Source: Sorangium sp051521495
GTDB taxonomy: Bacteria > Myxococcota_A > Polyangia > Polyangiales > Polyangiaceae
NCBI RefSeq assembly: GCF_051521495.1
Contig: NZ_CP150355.1
Coordinates: 10,664,001-10,728,000 of the forward strand
Direction: 5' to 3'
DNA length: 64,000 bases
A model generated the notes under the pieces. That model was not told the DNA's origin. It ran no database searches and saw only the letters and a list, made by a program, of their open reading frames with translations. This document shows, one piece after another, positions 32,679 to 41,857 of the stretch. The position numbers were made by a program, and so were the translations under genes. Each line of letters opens with the position of its first letter. The stretch's first letter is position 1.

Positions 32679-33013
32679 TTCTATCACGCGAGCATCCCCC
32701 TGGGGCCAGAGCAGAGGCTGAAGGTATCTCGCGTGACGCGCGCGGGGGAAGCCCCTCGCGCGACGTAACCTGAGCAGGAGACGCACCGCGCAGACGAGCG
32801 GGCCCTGCGCTGCCTGCGATCCTATGAGCATGGAGCGCTCGCGCTGAGTCGGCCATAGAGGAGCGCAGCGGGGCACCAAGTCCGCTACGCCGGATCAGCT
32901 GAGCGCGCCATCCACACGGAACGTATCCTCTGCAACACGACCATGCTCCGCTCCACTGGAATTCCCCACGGCCTCGCATGGTTGGTTACAGAGCTTCCCA
33001 AGGAGACGCGCGA
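32679..33013. other. Divergent gap between PAS-STAS gene and amidohydrolase
   Basis: 335 bp. It contains the good Shine-Dalgarno AAGGAG (32999-33004) for the amidohydrolase, and an upstream in-frame ATG at 32978 that lacks one. No promoter pair convincing enough to mark. Nothing else noted. Confidence 0.4.
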
Positions 33014-34642
33014 ATGGAGTTCGATCTCGTCGTTTCGCGGGGAACGATCCTCGATGGCAGCGGTCAGCCTGGTTACCTGGCTGACCTGGGGATCCTGGGT
33101 GGCAAGATCGCCGCGATCGCCGGGCCGGGTGCGCTCGCGGGGAGGCGCACGCTCGACGCCAGCAGCCTCGCCGTCGCGCCCGGCTTCATCGATATTCACT
33201 CGCACATCGACTGGCTCCTCGCGCTGCCAGATCACGAGGACGTCCTCGCCCCGATGGTCGCCCAGGGCATCACGACCGTGGTGGCGGGCAACTGCGGTTT
33301 CTCCCCAGCCCCGGTCACCGAGGCATCCATTCCGCTGGTGGAGCACTCCGCGGAGATCTTGAAGGACGGAGATCTCGCCTATCGATGGCGCTCGATGGGT
33401 GAGTTCCTGGATGCCCTCGAGGGCGGCGGCCTGCTCGTCAACGCGGCGCTCCTGGTCGGCCACGGCACGCTCCGGCAGGCGATCATGGGCAACAGCCCCG
33501 CTGCCCCGAGCCCGGGGCAACTGGCGTACCTCTGCTCGCTCGCGCGCGCGTCCCTCCGCGAGGGCGCGTTCGGGCTCTCGGCCGGGCTGGCCTATACGCC
33601 GGGGGTCTTCGCGCACAAGCACGAGCTCCTGACCCTGCTCCGGACGGTGGCCGACGAGGGCGGCGTCTTCACGGTCCATGGCCGGGCGTACACGTGGGTC
33701 TCCCCCGTCTACAAGCCGTTGCTCCTCGGACCGCCGCACAACCTCCGTTCGGTCCGCGAGCTGCTCGGCCTGGCCGAGGAGAGCCGCGCGAGGCTCCAGC
33801 TCTCGCATCAGATCTTCATCGGCCGGCGGACGTGGCCCACGGTGCCCTGGGTGCTCCGCGCGATCGAGCGGGCCGTGGATCGAGGAGTCGACGCCGCGTT
33901 CGACGCGTTCCCCTACACGGTCGGCAACACCACCGTGAACGCCCTCTTCCCCGCCTGGGTGCTCGACGACTTTCGCGCCCGCATCAACGATCCGGCCGTG
34001 CTTCGGAGGCTCCGGCGGGAATTTGCGATGTTCCGGCTGCTCCTCGGGCTTTCGTACGCAGACATCCGGCTGCTCTGGGGCGCAGCGCCCGAGCTCGCCG
34101 AGCTCGAAGGGCTCGATTTCGAGGCCATCGCGGGGCGCCTCGGCAGGAGCGCGTTCGACGCCTACGTGCATGTCGCCCGAGCGAGCGACGGCAAGGCGCG
34201 TGTCCTCCTGAACACGTACTCCGGCGTCGATGCGCAGGACGAGCCGCTCCGGGCCGTGCTGTCGCACCCGCTGTGCGCGTTCGAGACCGACGCGATTCTC
34301 ACCCGGCGCGGCCGGCACAACCCGGCTTCGTTCGGCACGTTCCCGCGGGTGCTCGGGCACTACAGCCGCGACCTCAGCCTGTTCCGGATCGAAGAGGCCG
34401 TGCGCCGGATGACCTCGCTGCCCGCCGAGCGGATAGGGCTCCTCGACGTCGGGCGCATCGTGCCCGGGCGCTGGGCGGATCTCGTCATCTTCGATCCGAT
34501 CACGGTCGCGGACAACACGACGCCGAGGCGCGCTGACGCGCCGCCGTCGGGGATCCGGGCCGTCCTGATCACCGGCGAGTTGGTGGTGCAGGACGGCGTG
34601 CTGACCAGCAAGACCCGGCAGGGACGCCTCCTGCGCAGGTAG
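33014..34642 (+). CDS. Amidohydrolase of the N-acyl-D-amino-acid deacylase type
   Basis: 542 residues. N- and C-terminal beta-sandwich parts (FDLVVSRGTILDGSG; VLITGELVVQDG) flank a metal-dependent TIM barrel. PGFIDIHSHIDW supplies the first two His ligands, and VVAGNCGFSPAP contains the Cys conserved in D-aminoacylases. TVHGR and QLSHQIF hold further ligands, and CAFETDAIL the catalytic Asp region. The barrel end ERIGLLDVGRIVPGRWADLVIFDP is typical. The ATG at 33014 is preferred over 32978 because AAGGAG precedes it. Substrate (N-acyl-D-amino acid or related amide) is a family inference. Stand-alone gene. Confidence 0.82.
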   Translation: MEFDLVVSRGTILDGSGQPGYLADLGILGGKIAAIAGPGALAGRRTLDASSLAVAPGFIDIHSHIDWLLALPDHEDVLAPMVAQGITTVVAGNCGFSPAPVTEASIPLVEHSAEILKDGDLAYRWRSMGEFLDALEGGGLLVNAALLVGHGTLRQAIMGNSPAAPSPGQLAYLCSLARASLREGAFGLSAGLAYTPGVFAHKHELLTLLRTVADEGGVFTVHGRAYTWVSPVYKPLLLGPPHNLRSVRELLGLAEESRARLQLSHQIFIGRRTWPTVPWVLRAIERAVDRGVDAAFDAFPYTVGNTTVNALFPAWVLDDFRARINDPAVLRRLRREFAMFRLLLGLSYADIRLLWGAAPELAELEGLDFEAIAGRLGRSAFDAYVHVARASDGKARVLLNTYSGVDAQDEPLRAVLSHPLCAFETDAILTRRGRHNPASFGTFPRVLGHYSRDLSLFRIEEAVRRMTSLPAERIGLLDVGRIVPGRWADLVIFDPITVADNTTPRRADAPPSGIRAVLITGELVVQDGVLTSKTRQGRLLRR

Positions 34643-34693
34643 ACGGTGCCGGCTTGGAGCGACCGACCGTGCGCGGCGTCGGCCGTGCACGCC

Positions 34694-35317
34694 TCACCGC
34701 TCCGCCGCTCTCTCGGCGAGCCACGCCGGGTACCCCTTCGAGTCCGCCACCTCCAGCCTGAGGTCGGGCTGCTCTGCGAACACCGCCCTGCCAACGCCGT
34801 AGAGCGCCTCGAGGAGGGTCTGCGGCGGGCCGAACGCCTCGAGCCCCAGCGTCCACGCCGCCGGCGCGGCGTCGCCCTTGCTGTCCACGATGTCGACCCG
34901 GGTCAGCTCCACCGCACATCCGGCTCCGGGAAGCTTCCCGCCCGTCGCCTCGGCGACGCAGCCGCTCGCCACCCCGAACACCCTCACGCGGCGCGCTTTG
35001 TTCAGGGTCGTCCACCCGCGCTCCGCGTCGTCGCCGGTGCACGCGTGAGACAGCTTCGTCCACCGCTCCAGCTCACCTTGGATCGTGCGCGAGAAGTGGA
35101 TCGGGCCGAAGGCGCTGGCCCGAAACTTGGTCTCGAGGCACGCCGTCCCGCTGCCGCCGCGCTGCTTGACGCCGAGATCGGCGCGCTGAACGCGGAGGTA
35201 GCGGTCGGTCCGCGGCGGCTCGGAGGACGCGCGAGAGAACCACGACGCCAGCTGCTGCACCCGCGCGTCGTCTGCGGGCAGGAACCAGCGAACTTCGATG
35301 CTGTCGCAAATGTTCAT
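34694..35317 (-). CDS. Hypothetical cytosolic protein, possibly CYTH-like
   Basis: 207 residues; GGGAGG precedes the ATG. It begins with a beta-strand-like IEVRWFLP; alternating strands such as RYLRVQRADLGVKQRGGSG and CLETKFR follow, and the last part is AWTLGLEAFG with a helix rich in Leu/Ala. A starting acidic residue in IEVRW and several basic strand residues remind one of the triphosphate-tunnel (CYTH) fold, but the EXEXK signature is not clearly present. Unknown function; the resemblance is weak. Confidence 0.6.
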   Translation of the reverse strand: MNICDSIEVRWFLPADDARVQQLASWFSRASSEPPRTDRYLRVQRADLGVKQRGGSGTACLETKFRASAFGPIHFSRTIQGELERWTKLSHACTGDDAERGWTTLNKARRVRVFGVASGCVAEATGGKLPGAGCAVELTRVDIVDSKGDAAPAAWTLGLEAFGPPQTLLEALYGVGRAVFAEQPDLRLEVADSKGYPAWLAERAAER

Positions 35318-35496
35318 GGCGTCCTCCCGACCCCCGCACTGCCGGCGCGCGCGCCTCCATCCTTGGATGCCAGAAGACGGAAGAGCATGCGCCGTCAGCG
35401 CGGCGGAAGCCAGGCCAGGCCAGGTCAGGCGGTCTCATCGGGAGCTGGTCGACTCCGGACGAGCGACCCATGGGTGCGTCGCGGCTGGCCGCTCGG

Positions 35497-35883
35497 TCAG
35501 ACCCTCGATGACGCCCGGTACGAGTCGGACACAACCTTCTTCGCAAAGTCGATGATCGGCTCCTTGGGAACGTTCTGGATTGCGTATTTGACCACGTAAC
35601 CGCCGGCGAGGAGGGTGAGCTGGCGCAGGATCTTCGAGCTGGCGAGCACGCCAATCGTAAAGGCCGCTCCGCCGATCGCGATCGGAACGATGTACGGGAC
35701 GTCCTTGACCTTGCCTTGGATGTCCTTGGCGAACCTCAACAGCATGTCGAGGCTCACCCCGCCCTCGCCGCTCTGCGCCTGCTGCGCGCCCGGCTCGCGC
35801 GAGCCGGACTCGTGCGCGTCTCCCTCGTAAACCCCGTTCTTGTACCCGCCTGACGTGTACTGATCATTACCGATGGTGGTCAT
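35497..35883 (-). CDS. Small single-pass membrane protein, unknown
   Basis: 128 residues. Polar, Gly/Ser/Glu-rich N-terminus (about 45 residues); DMLLRFAKDIQGKVKDVPYIVP; one or two hydrophobic stretches (IVPIAIGGAAFTIGVLAS, then LRQLTLLAGGYVVKYAI); basic amphipathic end. No family recognised. Codon use and charge pattern are protein-like. Same strand as the gene near 34.7-35.3 kb but separated by 179 bp. Confidence 0.65.
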   Translation of the reverse strand: MTTIGNDQYTSGGYKNGVYEGDAHESGSREPGAQQAQSGEGGVSLDMLLRFAKDIQGKVKDVPYIVPIAIGGAAFTIGVLASSKILRQLTLLAGGYVVKYAIQNVPKEPIIDFAKKVVSDSYRASSRV

Positions 35884-36352
35884 AGCGCTCTACCTCGTCC
35901 TGAGATGCTCAGCCGATGAATGGGCGATAGCTCCCCGCTCCATGCGAAGCACATACCAGCCGGAGCCCCGCGGCGGCCGACCCGCAGCGACGGCGAGCCC
36001 GCGCGGCGCGCTCCAGCAGCAGGCGAGCCGCTTGCTCCAGGAGCCGGGGCGATCGCGGGCGCGGACGCCGCCCCCGATGAGGCAACTTGGCCGGGCGTGG
36101 CAAATGATCCCACCTCGGGCGGTTTGCGACATCGTCCGCACCGCGGAGGAGCGGTAGTGCGACCCCTGCGAACGCGGCTGGACGCGCCCGCTCTCAGGAA
36201 CGCGGCGCGCGTGCTCGACCAGCATCGCAGCAGCGCCGCCGAGGAGCGCTCGGTGCGCGGTTCGATCACCGCGTGCACGCCGCGCGTCCAACGACAACGC
36301 GCGCGCGACGGAGCTCGTTCCCGGCATACGCCTTGCTGCGACATCCACGCTC
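35884..36352. other. Divergent gap before the APC permease
   Basis: 469 bp, very rich in G+C. Open frames cover it on both strands but translate to Arg/Ala/Ser-rich sequence without resemblance to known proteins or a good ribosome-binding site. Presumed promoter space for the permease gene and the small membrane protein gene. No site marked. Confidence 0.4.
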
Positions 36353-38239
36353 ATGTCGCTCACGACGGTCTTGTTCGGCCGGCGGCTGGCGTCGGACGAG
36401 GAGGAGAAGGAACAGATCGGGCCGCTCTCCGGGATCCCGGTCCTCGGCCTCGACGCGCTCGCTTCCGCGTCGTACGGCCCCGAGGCCGCGCTCACCGTGC
36501 TCATGCCGCTGGGCGCGCTCGGCCTGCGCTACATCCTGCCGCTCAGCGCCCTCGTCATCGCGCTGCTCGCGATCGTCTACGTCTCGTACCGCCAGACGAT
36601 CGCCGCGTACCCGAGCGGCGGCGGCTCGTACATCGTCGCGAAGGAGAACCTCGGCACGAGCGCCGGCCTCGTCGCGGCGGCGGCGCTGCTCCTCGACTAC
36701 GTGCTCAACGTGGCCGTCGCCATCTCCGCGGGGGTGGGCGCGCTCGTCTCCGCCGTGCCCGCGCTCCTGCCCCACACCCTGGGCCTCTGCCTCGCCGTCC
36801 TCACCCTGCTCACCGCGGCCAACCTGCGGGGGCTCCGCACCGCGGGCCTCGTGTTCATGGTGCCGACGTACGCGTTCCTCGGCTGTCTCTTCGCGGTGAT
36901 CGCGATCGGCATCGTGCGAACGCTCCTCCACGGAGGGCACCCGACGCCTGTCGTCGCGCCGCCCTCGCTGCCGGCCGCGGTCGGGGCCGCGAGCCTCGGA
37001 TTGCTCTTCCACGCTTTCGCGAGCGGGTGCACCGCGATGACCGGCGTGGAGGCGGTGAGCAACGGCGTGCCGGCCTTTCGCAAGCCGAGCAGCGAGCAGG
37101 CGCGCCGGACGCTCTCGTACATCGTCGCCTCGCTCGGCGTGCTGCTCGCCGGGATCGCGCTCCTCGCGCGGGCGTACGGCGTCACCGCCACCGAGCCCGG
37201 CAAGAGTGGTTATCAGAGCATCCTCTCGCAGATCGTGGGCGCGGTCGTGGGGCGCGGCCCGTTCTACTACGTGACCCTGGCCGCGGTGGTGGCGGTGCTC
37301 ATGCTCTCCGCCAACACCAGCTTCGCCGACTTCCCCCGCCTCTGTCAGCTCCTCGCGCTCGATCGCTTCCTGCCCGAGCCGTTCATCCACCGCGGCCGGC
37401 GCCTCGCTTTCTCCTATGGCATCAGCGTCCTCGCCGGGCTCTCGGCGCTCCTGCTGGTCATCTTCCAGGGCATCACCGACGCCCTCATCCCGCTCTTCGC
37501 GGTGGGCGCCTTCCTCGCCTTCACGATGTCGCAGGCGGGGATGGTCGCGCACTGGCACCGGCTCGGCGGCAAGCACTCTCGGTTCCACCTCGCCGTCAAC
37601 GCCACGGGCGCAGCGGCCACGGCCGCCACGCTCGCCGTCATCATCGCCGCGAAGTTCGCCGAGGGGGCGTGGATCTCCAGCCTGCTCGTGATCGGGGCCT
37701 TCCTGCTCTTCCGGAACGTGCAGCGGCATTACGAGCACATCGACGAGGAGGTCCGCGCCCACGAGCCGCTCGACTTCACCCCGCCTCCGCCGCCGATCGT
37801 GGTGGTCCCGGTCCGGCGCTGGGATCTCGTGGCGCAGAAGGGGCTCCGCTTCGCGCTCCGGCTCTCGCCCGAGGTCTACGCGCTCCAGGTGCTCCTCGAC
37901 GACCCTCGCGTCGAGGACCTGAGCAGCGAATGGCACGATCTCGTGGAGGCGCCCGCAAAGGAGAAGGGGGTACCGGCGCCGCGGCTCGCGGTGGTGCGGT
38001 CCCGCTACCGGCGGCTCTTCAAGCCGCTGCTCCGCTTCGTCACCACCCTGGCGCACGCCCACCCGGACCGGCAGGTGGCGGTCGTCGTGCCGGAGGTCGT
38101 CGAGTCACACTGGTACCATTACCTGCTCCACAGCCACACGGCGTCGATCCTCAAATGGCTCCTGCTCTTGCGAGGCGGGAAGGGCATCGTGATCGTCAAC
38201 ACGCCCTTTTATCTGCACGACACGCCGGACGCGGCCTGA
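36353..38239 (+). CDS. APC-superfamily amino-acid permease with cytosolic C-terminal domain
   Basis: 628 residues. About twelve membrane segments in residues 30-465. The first carries the family signature LDALASASYGPEAALTVL, followed by AAYPSGGGSYIVAKENLG. A soluble tail of about 160 residues (from about PPPPIVVVPVRRWD) ends with VNTPFYLHD, as in the KUP/YfnA-like APC permeases that carry a regulatory domain. Probably a proton-coupled amino-acid importer; substrate not assignable. No partner gene. Confidence 0.85.
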   Translation: MSLTTVLFGRRLASDEEEKEQIGPLSGIPVLGLDALASASYGPEAALTVLMPLGALGLRYILPLSALVIALLAIVYVSYRQTIAAYPSGGGSYIVAKENLGTSAGLVAAAALLLDYVLNVAVAISAGVGALVSAVPALLPHTLGLCLAVLTLLTAANLRGLRTAGLVFMVPTYAFLGCLFAVIAIGIVRTLLHGGHPTPVVAPPSLPAAVGAASLGLLFHAFASGCTAMTGVEAVSNGVPAFRKPSSEQARRTLSYIVASLGVLLAGIALLARAYGVTATEPGKSGYQSILSQIVGAVVGRGPFYYVTLAAVVAVLMLSANTSFADFPRLCQLLALDRFLPEPFIHRGRRLAFSYGISVLAGLSALLLVIFQGITDALIPLFAVGAFLAFTMSQAGMVAHWHRLGGKHSRFHLAVNATGAAATAATLAVIIAAKFAEGAWISSLLVIGAFLLFRNVQRHYEHIDEEVRAHEPLDFTPPPPPIVVVPVRRWDLVAQKGLRFALRLSPEVYALQVLLDDPRVEDLSSEWHDLVEAPAKEKGVPAPRLAVVRSRYRRLFKPLLRFVTTLAHAHPDRQVAVVVPEVVESHWYHYLLHSHTASILKWLLLLRGGKGIVIVNTPFYLHDTPDAA

Positions 38240-38358
38240 TCCTCGTGCGCGGCCTCGGGCGGTGTGGCAGCGCACGGCGTTCAGCCCGCGTCCCGGCAGC
38301 GCGCCGCGGGGGCTGCGTCGAGCACGGGATCGGGTGCAGCGGAGGCCGGCCTGGGGGC

Positions 38359-39318
38359 TCACCACCACGATCGCTGGCGGGCGAGCGAGACGATCGCGGA
38401 CGAGAGCTTGTGTGGGTCGTGGCGGATCAGCTTGCCGCCGAACAGCAGATCGGCGGGGACGAGGAGGTCGGAGGCGAGCGGTTTGTCCGGCGAGGGCACG
38501 ACCGGCTCGGAGCCGGCGGAGGCGTACTCCTCTAGGCTTTCGGAGGGCCATACGTCGTTGACCAGCACCGCGTCGAGCCGGGCGTCGCCGAGGTACATGG
38601 CGATGGTCCCCACGAAGTCCTCGACCGTGTAGCCGGGGGTCTCGTTGGGCTTCGTCATCAGGTTGCACACGAACAGCGCGCGGGCGCGGCTCGCCGCGAT
38701 GGCCTCGCGCACGCCCTTGACCAGGAGGTTCGGCACGAGGCTCGTGTAGAGGTCTCCCGGACCGAGGATGATGAGATCGGCGTCCGCGATCGCGTCGAGC
38801 GCCGCTGGATACGCCTGGGCCTCGGGATCCAGATACACCGAGAGCACGGGCGCATCGAGCATGTCCGAGAGGTTGTCAATCGACGCTTCCCCGCGGATGG
38901 TCCGGTCGTTCTCCAGGTGCATCACGAGATCGACGTGATCCATCGTGACCGGGAGGACACGGTTCTTGACGGAGAATATCTCGTGCAGGCGCTCGACCGT
39001 GAGGGGGAGCGAGCCTGTGATCTCCTGCACCGCGGTGAATATCAGGTTGCGCAGGGTGTGCCCGCCGAGGCTCCCCGAGCGGAAGCGGTGGCCGAGGAGC
39101 TCCTTCAGCGCGTCGGGGTGCTCGGAGAGGGCGACGAGGCAGCGCGTGAAGTCGCCTGGGGGCAGGAGGCCGTACTCGTCCCGGAGCCTGCCGGAGCTCC
39201 CGCCCGAGTCCATCATGGTCACGATCGCGGTGATCCGGGCGCTCAGGTCGCGCAGCCCCGTGAGGAGCGTGTAATGGCCCGTTCCCCCTCCCACGGTCAC
39301 GATCTTCGGCGTCGCCAT
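38359..39318 (-). CDS. yvcK: YvcK/CofD-family UDP-GlcNAc-binding regulator of cell-envelope metabolism
   Basis: 319 residues. The N-terminal nucleotide-binding loop is TVGGGTGHYTLLTGLRD. MMDSGGSSGRLRDEYGLLPPGD is the YvcK/CofD hallmark. LGPGDLYTSLVPNLLVKGVREAI lies in the second half, together with CNLMTKPNET. In Bacillus and mycobacteria YvcK/CuvA binds UDP-GlcNAc and adjusts precursor flow to peptidoglycan. The usual neighbours RapZ and WhiA are absent. The start at 39318 is the last Met before the homology. Confidence 0.93.
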   Translation of the reverse strand: MATPKIVTVGGGTGHYTLLTGLRDLSARITAIVTMMDSGGSSGRLRDEYGLLPPGDFTRCLVALSEHPDALKELLGHRFRSGSLGGHTLRNLIFTAVQEITGSLPLTVERLHEIFSVKNRVLPVTMDHVDLVMHLENDRTIRGEASIDNLSDMLDAPVLSVYLDPEAQAYPAALDAIADADLIILGPGDLYTSLVPNLLVKGVREAIAASRARALFVCNLMTKPNETPGYTVEDFVGTIAMYLGDARLDAVLVNDVWPSESLEEYASAGSEPVVPSPDKPLASDLLVPADLLFGGKLIRHDPHKLSSAIVSLARQRSWW

Positions 39319-39363
39319 CGGGGAGCAGGCTACCATGCGGACGAGCAGGGCCGATACCGACCG

Positions 39364-40392
39364 TCAGGCGGCCGAGATCTCGGCGCGCGGCTGCGGTGCG
39401 CACTTCGCGAGGCGGCGCGACGCCACGGCGTGGTACGTGGGCGCGATCTCGGCGCTGTAGCAGCGCCTCCCCGCGGCGAAGGCCGCCACCGCGACCGAGC
39501 AGAGCCCCCCGAACGGCTCCCAGACGACATCGCCCGGGTCGGACGACGCGCGGATGATGCGATCGAGCAGCTTGAGGGGCTTCTGGTTGCCGTGGACCGC
39601 CCGGGTCTCCTCCTTGAAGCGCTCGGGGCCGCGGACCGCGGGTTCGCTCCAGACGTTGGTCACCCCGACCTCGCAATGGAACTTCGCTCTCAGGGTGGAC
39701 CACTCCTGGCCTGTCAGCGGCCGCTTGCCGTCGATCGAGAAGTAGGGTCGCCCTTCGGGGCGGCCGTGCGCGTTCGCAAAAGCGGCGATCTGCTCGAACG
39801 CCGAGGCAGGGGGGTAGTACCAGAGGTGGCAGCGGGTGAAGTACTTCCTCGTGGCGGCGTTCTTCACGCCGCACGCCTCGTTCGTCTGGCGCAACGGGAG
39901 GCCCGAGCGCTCCCATTCGTGCCGCAGCCAGGCCTTGAGGGGCAGCCGCGCGCCGCCGCTCTCCAGGAGCACCTTGCGCACGTACTGAACGCAGACCTCG
40001 CTCACCACGGGGAACTTGCGGAGCGTCCGGGTGTTCGCGTTGCCCGCGATGTGGGCGATCCCCTTGTCCCAGACGTGGCAGGTCCGGTACTCCCATCCGT
40101 GCTGCTCGAGCAGCGGGTGCACGGTCGCCCAGCCGATCTCCGTCCCCCAGAACCAGAGCGTGGCCGACGGCAAGGCGCGCTCCGACCAGGCGGCGACGTG
40201 GGGCGCGTACCACGCGCCGAGCCCCTCGTGTGTCGGGGGATCCCCGGGAAACCCGGAGACGCCATAAGCACCGTCGGAGACAATCACCGTGGGTCTCGGC
40301 CAGGAGGCATAGTGCTCCAGCGAGTCGCCGAGCGTCAGGACGGGGTGGAGGTCGATCGATGCGCGCTTCGCGGGGAACACGCCGCCATCCAA
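39364..40392 (-). CDS. Orphan DNA methyltransferase with non-canonical DGAYG motif IV
   Basis: 342 residues. The amino-methyltransferase fold is circularly ordered. Motif IV comes first as VSDGAYG (38-44) in place of the usual (D/S/N)PPY. Then WFWGTEIGWANV-like and VWDKGIAHIAGN stretches follow. The SAM-binding motif I comes last as VVWEPFGGLCSVAVAAFAAG (about 285-304), preceded by GNQKPLKLLDRII (motif X). This beta-type order fits N6-adenine or N4-cytosine methylation; the base is unknown. No restriction endonuclease or specificity gene is next to it, so it is solitary, perhaps regulatory or a phage relic. Confidence 0.8.
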   Translation of the reverse strand: MDGGVFPAKRASIDLHPVLTLGDSLEHYASWPRPTVIVSDGAYGVSGFPGDPPTHEGLGAWYAPHVAAWSERALPSATLWFWGTEIGWATVHPLLEQHGWEYRTCHVWDKGIAHIAGNANTRTLRKFPVVSEVCVQYVRKVLLESGGARLPLKAWLRHEWERSGLPLRQTNEACGVKNAATRKYFTRCHLWYYPPASAFEQIAAFANAHGRPEGRPYFSIDGKRPLTGQEWSTLRAKFHCEVGVTNVWSEPAVRGPERFKEETRAVHGNQKPLKLLDRIIRASSDPGDVVWEPFGGLCSVAVAAFAAGRRCYSAEIAPTYHAVASRRLAKCAPQPRAEISAA

Positions 40393-40967
40393 TCGAACTT
40401 CGCGGATCTGTCAACAAAACGGCGGAGCTTGGCCCCGGCGAGCCGGCCGGTGCCGCGTGACGCGGGGCACCGGGCGGTTCACGCCTCCGCCGACGCGGGG
40501 CTCTTCTCCTGGTCCTGGCGCGCCTCACGAGCGCCTGGAGCTCTGGCCGACCGCGCGCCTCTGAGCCTCCGGGATCGCTCGAGCCGTACGACATCGGAGC
40601 CCTCCGGTTGACGTCGGGCGCCACGTCGGTCTCGACGGCTGCGCCCTCGCCGCACGGGCCTTGATCACCGTTTCACCACCGCCCCGCGCCGGCGGTGGGC
40701 GCCGACGCGCGGATCTACGAAGACATGCACTGGGGTCGCCCGGAGGAGACATGCTGTGGAAATGAGGGGAATACTATTCGAGAAGGCTCGAGCAGGCCCC
40801 GTGTGCCGGCGCTGCGCCGGAGATTGCAGAGTTCGTTCGATCGGCGTATGTTAGGTGGCTTGGTGCGCGACTTCGCTTTGCCCGATCTCCGCCGGGAAGT
40901 CTGCGGAGCTGTCGACATGCGAATGACCAGCCCACGCGGGGCCATCGATTCCACACGGGAGGAAATC
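40393..40967. other. Long gap before the secreted CHAP-like gene
   Basis: 575 bp without a convincing gene. The half closest to the CHAP-like gene (40760-40860) is less G+C-rich and holds the possible promoter listed separately. The rest shows no repeat or palindrome of note. Confidence 0.4.
40824..40852 (+). promoter_or_regulatory. Possible promoter of the CHAP-like gene
   Basis: TTGCAG (40824-40829) and TATGTT (40847-40852) are separated by 17 bases in a locally AT-richer stretch, 116 bases before the ATG. The matches are moderate (3/6 and 4/6). Confidence 0.3.
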
Positions 40968-41750
40968 ATGAATGCATTGAAGCGCATGAGCTCTAGAGCC
41001 GTCGTTCGCGCGCTCCCGGCCGTCGTTCTGGCGGGGTTGAGCGTGCTCGCGCCGCGCCCGGCAGAGGGCCAGACGACCGGGGGCACGAGTCCTTTCTACT
41101 GGGCCGACACGCTCGTGGCCCACATCGCGCCGGCGAACAATGAATATGGAACCGGTACGAGCTATGTTTATTGGGCCGGCGTCGGCGGCGCCACGGAGTA
41201 CCAGAGCCGCAGCCTGTGCGCGTCGTTCGTCACGAACGTCCTCAGGCAGGCCTATCAGCTGTCCGTCTACGACATCAACACGTGGTTCGGCAGCATGAGC
41301 CCGAACGCCGCGCTGTACCACGACAGGATCATCGACGAGGTCGGCTTCGAGCAGATCGTGACGGTGAGCGAGATCGAGGCCGGTGACATCGTCGCGATCG
41401 AGTACCCGGCGGGGAGCACGGCCAGCGGGCACGTCGCCATCGCAGCAGGCGCTCCGGTGTTTCGCGCGGCGACCTATCCGTTCGTCACGGGGACGACGCA
41501 GTATGCGCTCACCGTCCTCGACTCGAGCACCACGGGCCACGGGACGGCCGACACCCGGCGCAACGCGGACGGGTCATGGCACCCGGGCGTTGGCCGGGGT
41601 GTCATGCGGCTCTATGCGAACAGCAACGGGGGGATCGTGGGGCACGCCTGGAGCACGCAATCGGGCTCGACCTACTATGGGAGCCAGGTCCGCGATATCG
41701 TCGTCGGCAGGATCACCGAGCCATATATCGCGCTCCCCCTGCCGAAGTAG
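40968..41750 (+). CDS. Secreted CHAP/NlpC-P60-like papain-fold protein
   Basis: 260 residues; GGGAGG stands before the ATG. Signal peptide about 1-35 ending in PAEGQ. The mature part carries SRSLCASFVTNVL, a helix starting with a Cys typical of the papain-fold nucleophile, and later EAGDIVAIEYPAGSTASGHVAIAAG, the conserved GD(I/V)..H strand that supplies the catalytic His. This Cys/GD/GHV order is that of CHAP and NlpC/P60 amidase or endopeptidase domains, so an envelope or extracellular hydrolase is likely. Stand-alone gene. Substrate unknown. Confidence 0.7.
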   Translation: MNALKRMSSRAVVRALPAVVLAGLSVLAPRPAEGQTTGGTSPFYWADTLVAHIAPANNEYGTGTSYVYWAGVGGATEYQSRSLCASFVTNVLRQAYQLSVYDINTWFGSMSPNAALYHDRIIDEVGFEQIVTVSEIEAGDIVAIEYPAGSTASGHVAIAAGAPVFRAATYPFVTGTTQYALTVLDSSTTGHGTADTRRNADGSWHPGVGRGVMRLYANSNGGIVGHAWSTQSGSTYYGSQVRDIVVGRITEPYIALPLPK

Positions 41751-41857
41751 CGGCGCACTCGCGCTCGCGCTCGGACCATCCGCGCGGCACGGCCGCCACG
41801 CCGGCCGGCCGGCTTGCGCGATTCTTGAAGGGGGTGCGCCGCTTAGATGCCGCGTCG

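Noticed and set aside
35890..36504. 204-codon minus frame before the permease
   Set aside because: Overlaps the start of the permease gene and has no motif or Shine-Dalgarno.
36266..38062. 598-codon minus-strand frame opposite the APC permease
   Set aside because: Charged repetitive translation (EEQ, HHRG) typical of the antisense of a hydrophobic protein; the plus strand carries the real permease.
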